A program made the position numbers and the translations under genes. A model generated the notes under the pieces. It saw only the letters and a program-made list of their open reading frames with translations. It made no database searches and was not told the DNA's origin. This document shows positions 23,201 to 32,165 of a DNA stretch of 64,000 nucleotides, piece after piece. Positions within the stretch are counted from its first letter, which is position 1, and the number at the start of each line of letters is the position of its first letter. Source of the DNA: Tachypleus tridentatus. Its lineage: Eukaryota; Arthropoda; Merostomata; Xiphosura; Limulidae. The stretch covers positions 3,906,001 through 3,970,000 of the forward strand of contig NC_134830.1 in NCBI RefSeq assembly GCF_004210375.1, given 5' to 3'.

Positions 23201-25751
23201 CGATGCAGCCTTATCGTAGTAATTACCTATTTCATACAACATGGCTGCTTCAGCATATTGCTGTATTTAAAAAAGATGTTAAGTGACAAGAAATTTCCAG
23301 ATTTTAACACACATATATAGTGAGGACTAAAAGAAACAATAAGAAATTTCTAGATGTTTAACACACATATATAGTGAGGACTAAAAGAAACAATAAGAAA
23401 ATTCCAGATGTTTAACATACATATATAGTGAGGACTAAAAGAAACAATAAGAAATTTCCAGATGTTTAACACACATATATAGTGAGGACTAAAAGAAACA
23501 ATAAGAAATTTCTAGATGTTTAACACACATATATAGTGAGGACTAAAAGAAACAATAAGAAAATTCCAGATGTTTAACATACGTATATAGTGAGGACTAA
23601 AAGAAACAATAAGAAATTTCCAGATGTTTAACACACATATATAGTGAGGACTAAAAGAAACAATACAACATCGAATGAATTACTTTACAAATTACACCAT
23701 GAATGTTACATCAAATATACGTCTGGTGTCAATTGTTCCTGTTGATAAAATGAAAAATTACTGAATGATTCAGTTTATACTTTTTATTATTATTAAATAT
23801 ATTTCTATACCAAACAAATTACATCAAATTTTCCTTTGTAAAGTTTAGTACATGTCTTCAAAATTACATTTAATTTAACAAAACATGCTAACTTGTTAGT
23901 TGACAAATAATTATATTATGTAATCCGTCTTGGGAACTAAAATACAAGTTACTTTTAACTTACTAAAATATTTACTGCTTTATTTTAGATTTATATGTAG
24001 TGGTAAATATTATTTACAAAGGTAAATGCAGAAATAATATGTTAAAACCAGAAATTTGATCCATACAGTGACTAACTCATTACAAGACTGGTTTCTGAAA
24101 TTATCTAAACTACGAACCTTCATCGACTCAAGAATTTCAGCACATTCTTTCTTCAGTGTCCTGCTTTCTGACTTTTGAGCTATCTGAACACCCCTTAACA
24201 ATAAACAGAAAGGAATCAATAAATAATAATATAAATTACATTCTTGACACATCTTTTGCTTGTTAACTGTGTACATAGAGAGACATCTTTGTTGTATAAT
24301 CAACCATCAGAACAAATCCATAACCAAATGCATTTTGGAATTTAATTTTTGATGGAAATCACTGAGGCATGAACATAACAAGATACAAATGAGTTGAAAC
24401 AATAATAACAAAATAGTGTTATGTTATACAAGTTGAAACAATAATAACAAAATAATGTTATGTTATACAAGTTGAAACAATAATAACGAAATAGTGTTAT
24501 GTTATACAAGTTGAAACAACAACAACAAAATAGTGTTATGTTATACAAGTTGAAACAACAATAACAAAATAGTGTTATGTTATACAAGTTGAAACAACAA
24601 TAACAAAATAGTGTTATGTTATACAAGTTGAAACAATAATAATAAAATAGTGTTATGTTATACAAGTTGAAACAATAATAACAAATAGTGTTATGTTATA
24701 CAAGTTGAAACAACAGTAACAAAATAGTGTTATGTTATACAAGTTGAAACAACAAAAACAAAATAGTGTTATGTTATACAAGTTGAAACAACAATAACAA
24801 AATAGTGTTATGTTATACAAGTTGAAACAATAATAACAAAATAGTATTATGTTGTACAAGTTGAAACAATAATAACAAAATAGTGTTATGTTATACAAGT
24901 TGAAACAACAATAACAAAATAGTATTATGTTGTACAAGTTGAAACAATCATAACAAAATAGTGTTATGTTTTTCAAGTTGAAACAACAATAACAAAATAG
25001 TGTTATGTTATACAAGTTGAAACAATAATAACAAAATAGTGTTATGTTGAACAAGTTGAAACAATAATAACAAAATAGTGTTATGTTATACAAGTTGAAA
25101 TAATAATAACAAAATAGTGTTATGTTATACAAGTTGAAACAACAATAACAAAATAGTGTTATGTTATACAAGTTGAAACAATAATAACAAAATAGTGTTA
25201 TGGTGTACAAGTTGAAACAATAATAACAAAATAGTGTTATGTTTTTCAAGTTGAAACAACAATAACAAAATAGTGTTATGTTGTACAAGTTGAAAGAACA
25301 ATAACAAAATAGTGTTATGTTATACAAGTTGAAACAACAATAACAAAATAGTGTTATGTTATACAAGTTGAAACAATAATAACAAAATAGTGTTCACACC
25401 ATCTGAAATTAATTACTTCCAAAATAGAAGTTTATATAAATGTTAAATAGAATTCTTATACTACAAAATCTAATAATATATTTAATAAGAAATGTTATTT
25501 ATAAGTCCAACCAAACTGAAAAACATGTTTACAGAGGAAGGCAACATGATTATATTAGTTTTTTCTCAAGACACACTGTACAGAACAATGTGGAATTCAT
25601 GAAGAAATTTGACACAGTTTTGTAAGATATTAAATGTTTGTAATCATGACCTTATTGAAATTTGACATGGTTTTACTAACCTTCTGAGGTCACTGCACCT
25701 AAGGGACATCCTGGCTATACCAGCATTACAAGTTTCATCATGGTCATGAAA
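5190..25751 (-). CDS. WDR19: WDR19/IFT144, eight internal exons (partial gene)
   Basis: Exons in transcript order are 25751-25681, 24193-24118, 23260-23178, 19103-18963, 17747-17658, 16224-15991 (or -16005), 9731-9585 and 5286-5190. All have AG/GT borders, and phases match at every junction except that between the sixth and seventh exons, discussed at that exon. Joined they give about 310 residues that align by eye, from memory, with the TPR-like half of vertebrate WDR19, with landmarks such as [60 protein letters not shown] and [20 protein letters not shown]19 (IFT144) is a core subunit of IFT-A, which drives retrograde transport in cilia and helps membrane proteins enter them; in arthropods it would act in ciliated sensory neurons and perhaps sperm. 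Carboxyl-terminal exons lie left of the window. The WD40 half is missing to the right, where an assembly gap lies. The introns are packed with minisatellites. Confidence 0.93.
5331..5714. repeat. 137-bp tandem repeat, about 2.8 copies
   Basis: The word CTTTTTATTCAGTTGTG recurs at 5334, 5471 and 5608, an exact 137-bp step. The copies differ at only a few bases. The array lies in the WDR19 intron, just upstream in gene sense of the exon at 5190-5286. Confidence 0.9.
5715..5861. other. Intronic spacer
   Basis: AT-rich sequence between two tandem arrays, with an A-run near 5840. No exon or repeat is recognised. Confidence 0.5.
5862..9210. repeat. 47-bp minisatellite, about 71 copies, with an 846-bp higher-order period
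   Basis: The unit runs AATAAATAATATGGAAACAC then TAGCTTGTTGTTTAAACTAT then TGTTGTT. Units are mostly identical. Rare variants recur 846 bp apart (18 units): GAAGTATAC at 5992 and 6838, AATAAAAAAT at 6671 and 7517, GGACACAC at 6777 and 7623. This shows a block duplication inside the array. It fills most of the WDR19 intron between the exons at 5286 and 9585. No long frame is open through it. Confidence 0.97.
9211..9584. other. Intronic spacer
   Basis: Unique-looking AT-rich intron sequence between the 47-bp array and the WDR19 exon at 9585-9731. Nothing further is seen. Confidence 0.5.
9585..9731 (-). CDS. WDR19: WDR19 exon
   Basis: This exon has 147 bp, exactly 49 codons, phase 0 at both ends (acceptor TTAG, donor AAA|GTAACG). 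The product runs from [10 protein letters not shown] to [11 protein letters not shown] and matches the vertebrate block RALKHFLKC to LMGESDGMPK as I recall it. Its start in phase 0 matters for judging the preceding exon's donor. Confidence 0.94.
9732..10120. other. Intronic spacer
   Basis: AT-rich intron. The 64-codon open frame on the plus strand at 9746-9940 has no recognisable features and is treated as chance. Confidence 0.5.
10130..11060 (+). repeat. Unclassified dispersed repeat, copy A
   Basis: The stretch 10620-11060 resembles the reverse complement of 31130-31560. Shared words include AAGTAAAGCAAACAATTAT, GGTTTTATATATACA, ACTATACTGATACCA and CCTGTCTTGGCTG. The part 10130-10400, read on the opposite strand, also resembles 21800-21970 (CATGAAGATA context). 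No coding capacity or terminal repeats were recognised. The family is old and AT-rich; limits are approximate and strand is relative. Confidence 0.6.
11061..11810. other. Intronic spacer
   Basis: AT-rich intron sequence with no exon recognised. It may include the edge of the dispersed repeat to its left. Confidence 0.4.
11811..15902. repeat. 40-bp minisatellite, about 102 copies, with a 1,040-bp higher-order period
   Basis: The unit reads ACAGAAATATTTATAACACA then AATATGAGGTTTTATAGACT. Variant units (TTGTAAAGAC, AACGTGAATATGATGTTGTT, CTAAAGACACATT) alternate. The block 13040-13570 recurs at about 14080-14610, a shift of 1,040 bp or 26 units; for example TTTATAACGTGAATATGATG at 13201 and 14241. 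Divergence is higher at the left end (11811-12060), as expected for the older flank. It lies in the WDR19 intron before the exon at 15991-16224. Confidence 0.97.
15991..16224 (-). CDS. WDR19: WDR19 exon with an uncertain 3' splice border
   Basis: The acceptor TTGTCAG is at 16227-16225 and the incoming phase completes the arginine of MVAR. The product runs [20 protein letters not shown], then [20 protein letters not shown] and ends near [13 protein letters not shown]. Two donors are possible. GTGAGA at 15990 keeps the full family length (15 residues from KF to KH, as in vertebrates by memory) but leaves the frame one base short. GTCAAC at 16004 keeps frame but loses five residues. A missing base in the AAAA run at 15991-15994 would reconcile them. 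The exon is certain; its last 14 bases are not. Confidence 0.88.
16225..16439. other. Intronic spacer
   Basis: AT-rich intron sequence, nothing recognised. Confidence 0.5.
16440..16660 (-). mobile_element. Small inverted-repeat element with a hammerhead-like core
   Basis: Arms of about 58 bp face each other: the left arm 16499-16558 begins GGCTGGTTTGGGTTGAGAAA and the right arm, about 16580-16638, is its near-perfect inverse. On the minus strand the centre carries CTGACGA at 16570-16564 and GAAAC at 16548-16544, separated by 15 bases with a weak GATC/GGTC pairing. Such spacing recalls hammerhead ribozymes of Penelope-like elements, but the stem is poor, so the ribozyme reading is inference. 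The left flank (GATGACGAGAAAACCCACTT) is shared, inverted, with the right flank of the element at 46160-46310. Confidence 0.7.
16661..16935. other. Intronic spacer
   Basis: No exon or repeat recognised between two hairpin elements. Confidence 0.4.
16936..17096 (-). mobile_element. Second small inverted-repeat element
   Basis: Imperfect arms of about 50 bp: left GAAACTTTGCAGAATGGAT...CACAAGT (16944-16992), right CACTTGTGCAACAGG...CATTCTACAAAGTCTCAT (17045-17091). On the minus strand the centre (17036-17003) reads CTTGAAGACGAAAGG, then CGGAAGACTTTCAAAACGTC. It has a clear 5-bp stem GAAAG/CTTTC (17027-17023 with 17014-17010). The architecture matches the element 300 bp to the left although the sequence is different. 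Confidence 0.65.
17290..17645. repeat. Degenerate 20-25 bp tandem repeat
   Basis: The words CATGCCTATCTTACCT and ATTGACCATG alternate about 15 times with variable spacing. This is an old, decayed minisatellite next to the WDR19 exon at 17658. Confidence 0.85.
17658..17747 (-). CDS. WDR19: WDR19 exon
   Basis: This exon of 90 bp has acceptor TTTTAG and donor AG|GTAAGT. It codes for 29 whole residues, [20 protein letters not shown] then SVEGAKMVA, plus split arginine codons at both ends (AG|A), which match both neighbours. It is a TPR-like helix pair of IFT144. Confidence 0.94.
17761..18143. repeat. 95-bp tandem repeat, 4 copies
   Basis: AATCTTATACAAATCAATGA recurs at 17761, 17856 and two further 95-bp steps. 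Copies are nearly identical, which suggests recent duplication inside the WDR19 intron. Confidence 0.93.
18290..18905. repeat. About 50-60 bp tandem repeat, roughly 11 copies
   Basis: CTTAATACTGACCAACTGTA with ACTATGACATTAGTTATATA and a CTTCCTTCAA link recurs throughout. The first copies use a diverged version (GGAAAACAAAATATGAATGC), and later ones lose a few bases. Confidence 0.9.
18963..19103 (-). CDS. WDR19: WDR19 exon
   Basis: This exon of 141 bp has acceptor TTTCAG and donor AG|GTAAAA. The product is [20 protein letters not shown], then [20 protein letters not shown] and DYENVI, with the tryptophan before N and the arginine after I split across introns. [14 protein letters not shown] is the strongest match to the family in the window. 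Confidence 0.95.
19104..19430. other. Intronic spacer
   Basis: AT-rich intron sequence; nothing recognised. Confidence 0.5.
19440..20585. repeat. 75-bp minisatellite, about 15 copies
   Basis: The unit starts AGATCACAGATGTATCAAAG and ends CAGTTAACTCCATA; a 2-base-shorter form ending CCAC also occurs. Because 75 is a multiple of three, open frames of 71-146 codons with a 25-residue repeat run along the plus strand. Each breaks where the shorter unit shifts the frame. They are not genes. Confidence 0.96.
20600..21220. other. Intronic spacer, part less AT-rich
   Basis: 20630-20850 is markedly richer in GC than its surroundings and includes a 76-codon open frame on the minus strand with no recognisable motif. 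It may be a fragment of a dispersed repeat not otherwise present here. Confidence 0.35.
21225..21420. repeat. About 61-bp tandem repeat, 3 copies
   Basis: GATACAACTCATTCAGCATG followed by GTTAAGGGT and a variable GC-richer tail occurs three times. The tails (CGATGCGATAGTAGC, GAGCGTGGAAGTAAGC, AACGTGGGCGAGTAAC) have diverged. Confidence 0.85.
21560..22000 (+). repeat. Unclassified dispersed repeat, copy C
   Basis: Weak but ordered similarity to 31700-32070 on the same strand: TAATGGTT, GTTTTA.TGAAAG, TTAGTCTTAGCATGA against TTAATCATAGCATGA, and GAAGATACACAT followed by AAAAGTT.TAGTT. It is probably the third member of the family at 10130 and 31020. Confidence 0.45.
22001..22335. other. Intronic spacer
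   Basis: AT-rich intron sequence with nothing recognised. Confidence 0.4.
22345..22885. repeat. 47-bp palindromic minisatellite, about 11 copies
   Basis: Each unit contains the perfect palindrome TACTGTATACAGTA and, next to it, the inverted pair GTCAGTA / TACTGAC around a 7-base loop. So every unit can form two small hairpins. The unit is unrelated to the 47-bp unit at 5862. Confidence 0.95.
23178..23260 (-). CDS. WDR19: WDR19 exon
   Basis: This exon of 83 bp starts in phase 0 after TACAG and ends with TG of a split tryptophan at GTAAGT. The product [20 protein letters not shown] then LYIRLKN matches the family block AALLYEKGLYYDKAASVYIR. Confidence 0.94.
23285..23668. repeat. 54-bp minisatellite, about 7 copies
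   Basis: AGAAATTTCCAGATGTTTAA then CACACATATATAGTGAGGAC then TAAAAGAAACAATA recurs with a 54-bp step (for example 23341 and 23395). Confidence 0.94.
23669..24117. other. Intronic spacer
   Basis: AT-rich intron sequence; nothing recognised. Confidence 0.5.
24118..24193 (-). CDS. WDR19: WDR19 exon
   Basis: This exon of 76 bp has acceptor TTAAG and donor AAG|GTTCGT. The product [20 protein letters not shown] then LESMK corresponds to the family block starting RRGVNQALKHPSRVLKRDC. The first base completes an arginine codon from the previous exon. Confidence 0.92.
24385..25395. repeat. 39-bp minisatellite, about 25 copies
   Basis: The unit is CAAGTTGAAACAATAATAAC then AAAATAGTGTTATGTTATA. A 39-base unit is 13 codons, so the minus strand stays open for 107 and 237 codons as a 13-residue repeat ([13 protein letters not shown]). 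A one-base loss near 24690 separates the two frames. There is no splice or domain support; it is an intronic satellite. Confidence 0.96.
25681..25751 (-). CDS. WDR19: WDR19 exon (most upstream recognised)
   Basis: This exon of 71 bp has acceptor TTCTAG, phase 0, and donor AG|GTTAGT. The product [20 protein letters not shown] then DLR matches the family block [21 protein letters not shown]. The preceding exon must end in phase 0 and was not found; the assembly gap begins 343 bp further on. Confidence 0.9.
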
Positions 25752-25834
25752 CTAGAAGAAAACATTAATGCACAAAATGTTTAATTTCTTTAGTCCTACT
25801 AAAAATGTATTTCATATTAACTGTGGTTATCTTG

Positions 25835-25965
25835 TTGTTGTTTTAATTAAGCACAAAGCTACACATTGGGCTATCTGTGCTGTGCCCACCACTGGTATCA
25901 AACCTAGTTTTCAGCATTGTAAGTCAGTGGACATGCAGCACTGAGTCACTGGGGGGCAGCTGTGG
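25835..25965 (-). mobile_element. tRNA-derived SINE, second type
   Basis: On the minus strand the head reads CCCCCCAGTGACTCAGTGCT with a B-box-like GGTTTGATACC, then the tail CAGATAGCCCAATGTGTAGC shared in part with the main SINE here. Read on the plus strand it starts near TTAATTAAGCACAAAGCTAC. The copy is short and diverged. Confidence 0.75.
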
Positions 25966-26094
25966 TTATTTACCTTAACACTTACTAATTTTTTGTATTT
26001 TAAAATAGTTTGAGATTTTTTTTTTCATTACATCAAGGTACTGATAAAATATTATCTAAGTTGTTTTCTCCCTACATGACTGTTATGAATTAAA

Positions 26095-26594
26095 NNNNNN
26101 NNNNNNNNNNNNNNNNNNNNNNNNNNNNNNNNNNNNNNNNNNNNNNNNNNNNNNNNNNNNNNNNNNNNNNNNNNNNNNNNNNNNNNNNNNNNNNNNNNNN
26201 NNNNNNNNNNNNNNNNNNNNNNNNNNNNNNNNNNNNNNNNNNNNNNNNNNNNNNNNNNNNNNNNNNNNNNNNNNNNNNNNNNNNNNNNNNNNNNNNNNNN
26301 NNNNNNNNNNNNNNNNNNNNNNNNNNNNNNNNNNNNNNNNNNNNNNNNNNNNNNNNNNNNNNNNNNNNNNNNNNNNNNNNNNNNNNNNNNNNNNNNNNNN
26401 NNNNNNNNNNNNNNNNNNNNNNNNNNNNNNNNNNNNNNNNNNNNNNNNNNNNNNNNNNNNNNNNNNNNNNNNNNNNNNNNNNNNNNNNNNNNNNNNNNNN
26501 NNNNNNNNNNNNNNNNNNNNNNNNNNNNNNNNNNNNNNNNNNNNNNNNNNNNNNNNNNNNNNNNNNNNNNNNNNNNNNNNNNNNNNNNNNNNNN
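26095..26594. other. Assembly gap of exactly 500 N
   Basis: A round-number run of N, likely a placeholder of unknown true length. It lies just upstream, in gene sense, of the last recognised WDR19 exon, where exons for the rest of the protein are expected. The 212-codon open frame across it is an artefact. Confidence 0.98.
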
Positions 26595-26990
26595 ATACAT
26601 ATTTGGGTTTCTCTTACAATTCATTGTAAAAGTTATAATATTACAATGCATATAAAAAGAGCCATATACAAATATAATACCAGAAACCATAATAGTTTGT
26701 AAAATTATTACATCTGATTAACTTTTGTATTCTACAAGTAAATACATAGCTTTATCTTTGTTGCAAGTTTCCCTTCATTACTTGTTCTACTGGTTTTTAA
26801 AACAAACAGGTTTGGGTATTACTAATATTGTCTTTAATACAAGAGAGAAGTAAGAATTACTTTCATATTTGTTAATCTAAGGTAACATTTACAGCCATAC
26901 CAAAGTAGATAAAAGATCTAGAACATTCATTTAATTAGAATAACGGATGTTCATACACAAGCATATCTGAAGCAAACCCAGTTAACTCAC

Positions 26991-27034
26991 CAGCAGAAAT
27001 TTCAAAACCTCCAGATGAATATAAATCAAGATTT
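26991..27034 (-). CDS. Possible small exon, unassigned
   Basis: A good acceptor (TTTTGTTTTCAG) and a strong donor (GTGAGT) enclose 44 bp. Read so as to end in phase 0, as the exon at 25751 requires, it gives ILIYIHLEVLKFLL; another frame gives NLDLYSSGGFEISA. Neither matches WDR19 as I know it. It could be a decoy. Confidence 0.2.
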
Positions 27035-28050
27035 CTGAAAACAAAAGCAGGTTTATCCTACTCCCAAGGTATGTTATTATACTGTAGTTAAGATTAACTA
27101 CAACAGTATGAAAACATAGTTCAAAGTGTTGCATGCACAGCTTTCAACGATTTCTAATTATTAGTCTGTTATTTCTCTGGCTACAATACATGTATATCAT
27201 TTAGTTCAACTAAAAATCAAAAGGTGGACCTGAGGTAAAACAAATGATACTTTTACTCAACTTAATAGCAATGTATTGTAAAATTGGGTGATGCATTTCA
27301 TAAACAAAACTAATAATGTACTGATTTTAATAATAATTTTCATCCTACAACACTGGTTGTATTACTGAAAAGAAAGGCTCAGAGATTTAACAGGCCTATT
27401 ATGTTTGGAAGTACTCTTAAAACTTCCAACCCTATAATAAAATCTGCAAATAAAATACACACAAAATCACTTATGAACAGCACGATGTACCTTTCTGATT
27501 AGAGGTAGTTAAAATTGTGCAATATTTGAGCAAAAAGGTATGTTACATCTTTATTTTAAGTTTTGTAGAAAAAGTCAGTGCAAAAGCTTTATGAAAACAA
27601 TCCTTGTTTACCAACAAAATCCTTTAAAGACATACTAATATGATTTCCTATAGCTATTAAGATACAGTAATATGCTGCATTATAGCTTGTATAAAAATTT
27701 ATGTACATTACAATAAAGTGATAACAAAATTAAAGTCAGTGTATTGAACGTACTGTCAGAACTTGAACAAAAAAGAAGTACACATCTTGAGCTTGTGAGC
27801 TGATAAGGTACGTTTCGTTAGTTTAACGACATTAACAGTCAAACTTACAAATTTGTAATTACCACTCACTTTCAGGTCTAGTAATTAGAATAAAATTGTA
27901 AGCTTTAAAAGCAGCACTAGATACATTTCTAGGTTTTGCTGGAATATGTGTTTTAAATGAACAGACCACCACTTAGGGTCACCCTGTGTATTCCTTTGCA
28001 TAGCAAGTACCTATGAAGTGATAAGAAATAAATAAAATTTAAAATCTCAC
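27035..28050. other. Intergenic or intronic spacer
   Basis: AT-rich sequence without a recognised exon or repeat. Confidence 0.5.
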
Positions 28051-28056
28051 TGTAAG

Positions 28057-28366
28057 CAGGTTTGATTTGAATTCTGCACAAAGCTACACGAGGGTTATCT
28101 GTAAGCAGGTTTGTTTTGATTTGAATTCTGCACAAAGCTACACGAGGGTTATCTGTACTAGCTGTCCCTGACTTAGCAGTGTATGACTAGAGGGAAGGCA
28201 GCTAGTCATCACCACCCAAGCCAACTTTAGCTACTCTTTTAACAACAAATAGTTGGATTGATCATCACCTTATAATTACCCAACAGCTGAAAGGACAAGC
28301 ATTTGAACATGCAACCCTCAGATTACAAGTCAAACAACCTAACCACCTGGCCATGCTGGGCCACAC
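28057..28366 (-). mobile_element. tRNA-derived SINE with duplicated tail
   Basis: The SINE body runs from about 28104 to the tRNA-like end GGCCATGCTGGGCC at 28349-28362. Its tail segment (TTTGAATTCTGCACAAAGCT through GAGGGTTATCTGTA) is repeated in tandem at 28060-28103, so the 3' tail is present twice. Confidence 0.85.
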
Positions 28367-28596
28367 TGTAACCAGTGCAACTGATAAGCATTACCAACCC
28401 ACAGAATGTTGTCTGCTGAAAGGAAACTACAGTTGAACAAAGTTGAATTATGATGAGACAACTGATCAATACATGTAGGAAAAGAAACACCCACCGTAGG
28501 CATACAATTGGATTTGAGGGACAACTAACACAGACTAAAGTGTAAACACTGAAGGAAGAAGGCCAAGAGACAGACTCACTTAGCTTTAAAAAAGCA

Positions 28597-28925
28597 TGAG
28601 CAGGCAGCAAAGAATGGGGAACAGTGGAGTACCAGAGTCACCTATCAAAGAATGGGGAACAGTGGAGTACCAGAGTCACCTATCAAAGAATGGGGAACAG
28701 TGGAGTACCAGAGTCACCTATCAAAGAATGGGGAAAAGTGGAGTACCAGAGTCACCTATCAAAGAATGGGGAAAAGTGGAGTACCAGAGTCACCTATCAA
28801 AGAATGGGGAACAGTGGAGTACCAGAGTCACCTATCAAAGAATGGGGAAAATTGGAGTACCAGAGTCACCTATCAAAGAATGGGAAAAGTGGAGTACCAG
28901 AGTCACCTATCCTCAGAATGGATGG
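28597..28925. repeat. 38-bp minisatellite, about 8 copies
   Basis: CAAAGAATGGGGAACAGTGG then AGTACCAGAGTCACCTAT recurs in 38-bp steps (28611, 28649 and on). Because 38 is not a multiple of three and the unit lacks stops, all three plus frames are open for about 100 codons. It is not coding. Confidence 0.95.
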
Positions 28926-30520
28926 TACCACTAATGATTGAGTGGACCTGAGAAAATACAACCAAGAATTCCTTAAGAGGACAGTGGTGGATGACCAGAC
29001 TTCTCCAAAACTGTAAGGAGATTTCAATTCTTAAATATATCTGTTAGTTGCTAATGTACACTCACATGGACATATGTACTTAGTGTAAGCTGGAGAGAAT
29101 GTTCAGATTACTTACAGTCAACTATGTTAATTATAGTGCTTTATAATCTGGTAACACTAACAAAAATTACCGAAACATCTTTATGTTCATTACCAATACA
29201 TAATTCTCTCATAATTCAAACACCTACGTGTATAATTGATAAAGTAATTAATTCTCTGGCTTGTGTTTCTTTATTAACAACGTAAACTGATGTACATACA
29301 AGTTAAATATCAACAGAGCCCATTTCCCCAGATTTGTGATATTACTTAAAACTGGAGAAAATATCCTCAGATGTACAAGTAAAAATAAGACGTTTCTGTG
29401 TGTACATAACATTCACCACACACCTCCAGCCACCTCACTTGATTACATTTTATCAGAAATGGAAAAATGGTTATGTTTGAAAACACAATATATTTCTTTC
29501 TTTCAACATTACTTATAAAACAGAATTGGTTCACACACATTTCTTATATTTCCAGTTACTTTATGAACAATATTTCTTGATCCAACAGAATGTTATTGGA
29601 AGCGGAATAACCCAAAAGTTGTATGTGCTGAATATGTGTATCTATGTAAACAAATACCAAATATATAATATTAAAAATGTACATATAAACACTAGTATAC
29701 AAAGATAGTTAATAGAGAATAAACTAAGAAATAACAATTCTTTATACATGTGACAACAATGAAGGACTTTTCTCAGGGAACTAATCTATGCTGACCCCCA
29801 AGGTCAAGCTTAGCCTACCCCAGCACCACAATTGTAAGATCTTGGCACCAAAATATGTTGGCATGTACCAAGACCAGTTACTGTGCATTTATATACTCCA
29901 CAACACCGAGAATCTGTACATGCGTACAATTATATTATGTACAAAATATGAATTAATAATTGTTTATGATATAACAGGATGATGTTAATACTGGATGCAA
30001 AGGTTTACACATCCAGTTCCTACAAGTAACAAGCGAGTACAGAAAAAATGCTTGTTACCTGTTCAACTATTCACTAAAATAGTAGACAAACATTCAAAAC
30101 ATGTACACAGCTCAAACGAGCAAACTCTCACCAATGTCGCAATGTCCAAGCTACATCCAGTAACTTCTTCACAAACAAACATTCTCACACAAGTGAGTTA
30201 TTTTAAAGCTTTCTCTGTCTTATTTTCTTTTTCCTATCAAATCTTAAAAATAATTATATGATCACTAGAAGATGTACATATATCCATATTCCTAAATGGA
30301 AAAAAAAACTTGCATTTAATTACTGGTCATATCTTGGCAGTGATAAAAATGTATGCAGGTAGTACAATGATACTGGCCTATAGTACAACCTTGTATTACC
30401 AAACACACTGGCTAATAGACAAACTACAGCTTACAAGACAAATTGGCAAGGCCTAATAGTATCTGAAATATCCTGTTACTTCTCTTGCTATGAATATATA
30501 CAAGTACACCAATTAACTCT
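28926..30520. other. Spacer without recognised content
   Basis: Several plus-strand open frames of 60-88 codons (29336-30261) have no motif, no splice context and a low-complexity AT-rich make-up. Nothing else is seen. Confidence 0.5.
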
Positions 30521-31019
30521 TTTGCAATAGGCCATGGGTCAAAGGTCATGTCATCACATTTCTTGACATCCATTCAAAATTTTATTGAACTATTATTTTA
30601 GGAATTTATGTCAATAAGTTTGGAATCGAATTGTAGATTATAATTCAAACTTTAATGTTATATACAAGTTAATTTATTACTTTAAAAGTAAATACAAAAT
30701 AACACATTTAAATATAGATTTTAGTGAATCATGTGGTATGTTGAATGCAGCATTGTTTAAAATTAGATGTTTGTGATGTCCAAATACCATGTCTGTAGTT
30801 TTGTATGAATTAAGAACTCAAACCACTAACATTAACAGTTTAGAATATTAAATCAGAACCTCATATCTTTTTATTTTGCCAAGATATGAACTGAATTATA
30901 CACATTTTTGGAAATGGTCCCTTATATACACTTACTTCGATATATGACATGTGAATAACCAATTGATAGCTTAGAATATCCTCTAGTGGATTTTTCAGCC
31001 ATTTTAATTTGTGAAAAGA

Positions 31020-32165
31020 CTACCACATTCTTTTGAATCAAGATTTCATGAAGGTAGGTTGTGTCTTTAGTCTGCTTGAAGTTTTATATACTATTGAATC
31101 TAAATACATCCTAGTTACTAAGCTTAATAAATTATAGTATAATTCTATGGTATCAGTATAGTTATTTTTGGTTGTTCAACTGTATATATAAAACCTAGAA
31201 AAATAATTTCTTTGATATCCTTCACATGCAGAATTTTAAAAGGCTTAGCAATCCATGTCCAGCAGCAACAAAGTTCAAAGGTTGTAATGAGAAGAGATAA
31301 TTGTTTGCTTTACTTCTAGATTTATTTGTTCTGTATTTTAGGAAAAATAAGTTTAATAATTATTTCTAAATAATAATAGTTTATAAACATACATGATGTA
31401 TAATAATTGAAATGACTATATATTACAAAACACTAGCCCACTAAAACACAGCCAAGACAGGGAAGACAAAAGGTCAGTTTTATATTAATGGATATGCAAC
31501 ATGAGTGTACGTGTACCATGACAATACACATTATGTAATGTTAGCTGGGCATGACTGAAAGGTCAAAACAATAAAAAATAATAATAATAATTATATATTC
31601 ACACACACACACACACACATGTAAACATATAGTATTATGAGACTTAAGCTGATTAGCCTAAACAGTTGTATTTTCATGTTATAATATGTTGTCATTGTAA
31701 CATAAAAAAAAGCATAACTTAGATTTCCTAACTTTTTTCATAATGGTTCCTAGGTTGGTCAAGTGACAGACCCTACATATTTAGAGTGGAGATAATAAAA
31801 TATAAAGTTTTACTGAAAGCAATACATTTGAAGTGTATTTAGGTTTTATAGATTACACAAATGATATTTTAGATGTTTGGGATGAAGAATAGTTTTTTAA
31901 TCATAGCATGAAATCACTTTGCACTCAGACTAGTAACACAATAAGAATCAATATTTTCACAAAGTTTCAGTAACAAAAATTGAATGAAATTCTGATTTTG
32001 TTACAAAACACATGTAATCTTTACTAAGTTTTGTGAAGATACACATGCTGTATCAAAAGTTATAGTTCAAATACTTAATGCAAGCAAATGTATAGACAAA
32101 CTTGTGTATATTATACTAAGCCTATTGTGAAATGTATAGACAAACTTGTGTATATTATACTAAGC
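31020..32165 (-). repeat. Unclassified dispersed repeat, copy B
   Basis: Inverted relative to copy A (10130-11060); 31130-31560 is the best-matching part. A dinucleotide AC run (31601-31618) sits inside it. At 32100-32165 a 45-bp segment with TGTATAGACAAACTTGTGTA is duplicated in tandem. Left limit uncertain; it may begin near 30520. Confidence 0.55.

Noticed and set aside
24342-25366. Minus-strand frames of 107 and 237 codons ([13 protein letters not shown] repeats)
   Set aside because: These are a product of the 39-bp satellite with unit length divisible by three, within a WDR19 intron.
26052-26690. Minus-strand frame of 212 codons
   Set aside because: Almost all of it is the N gap; the coding ends are short and featureless.
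28596-28951. Three plus frames of about 100 codons
   Set aside because: By-product of the 38-bp minisatellite, open in all three frames.
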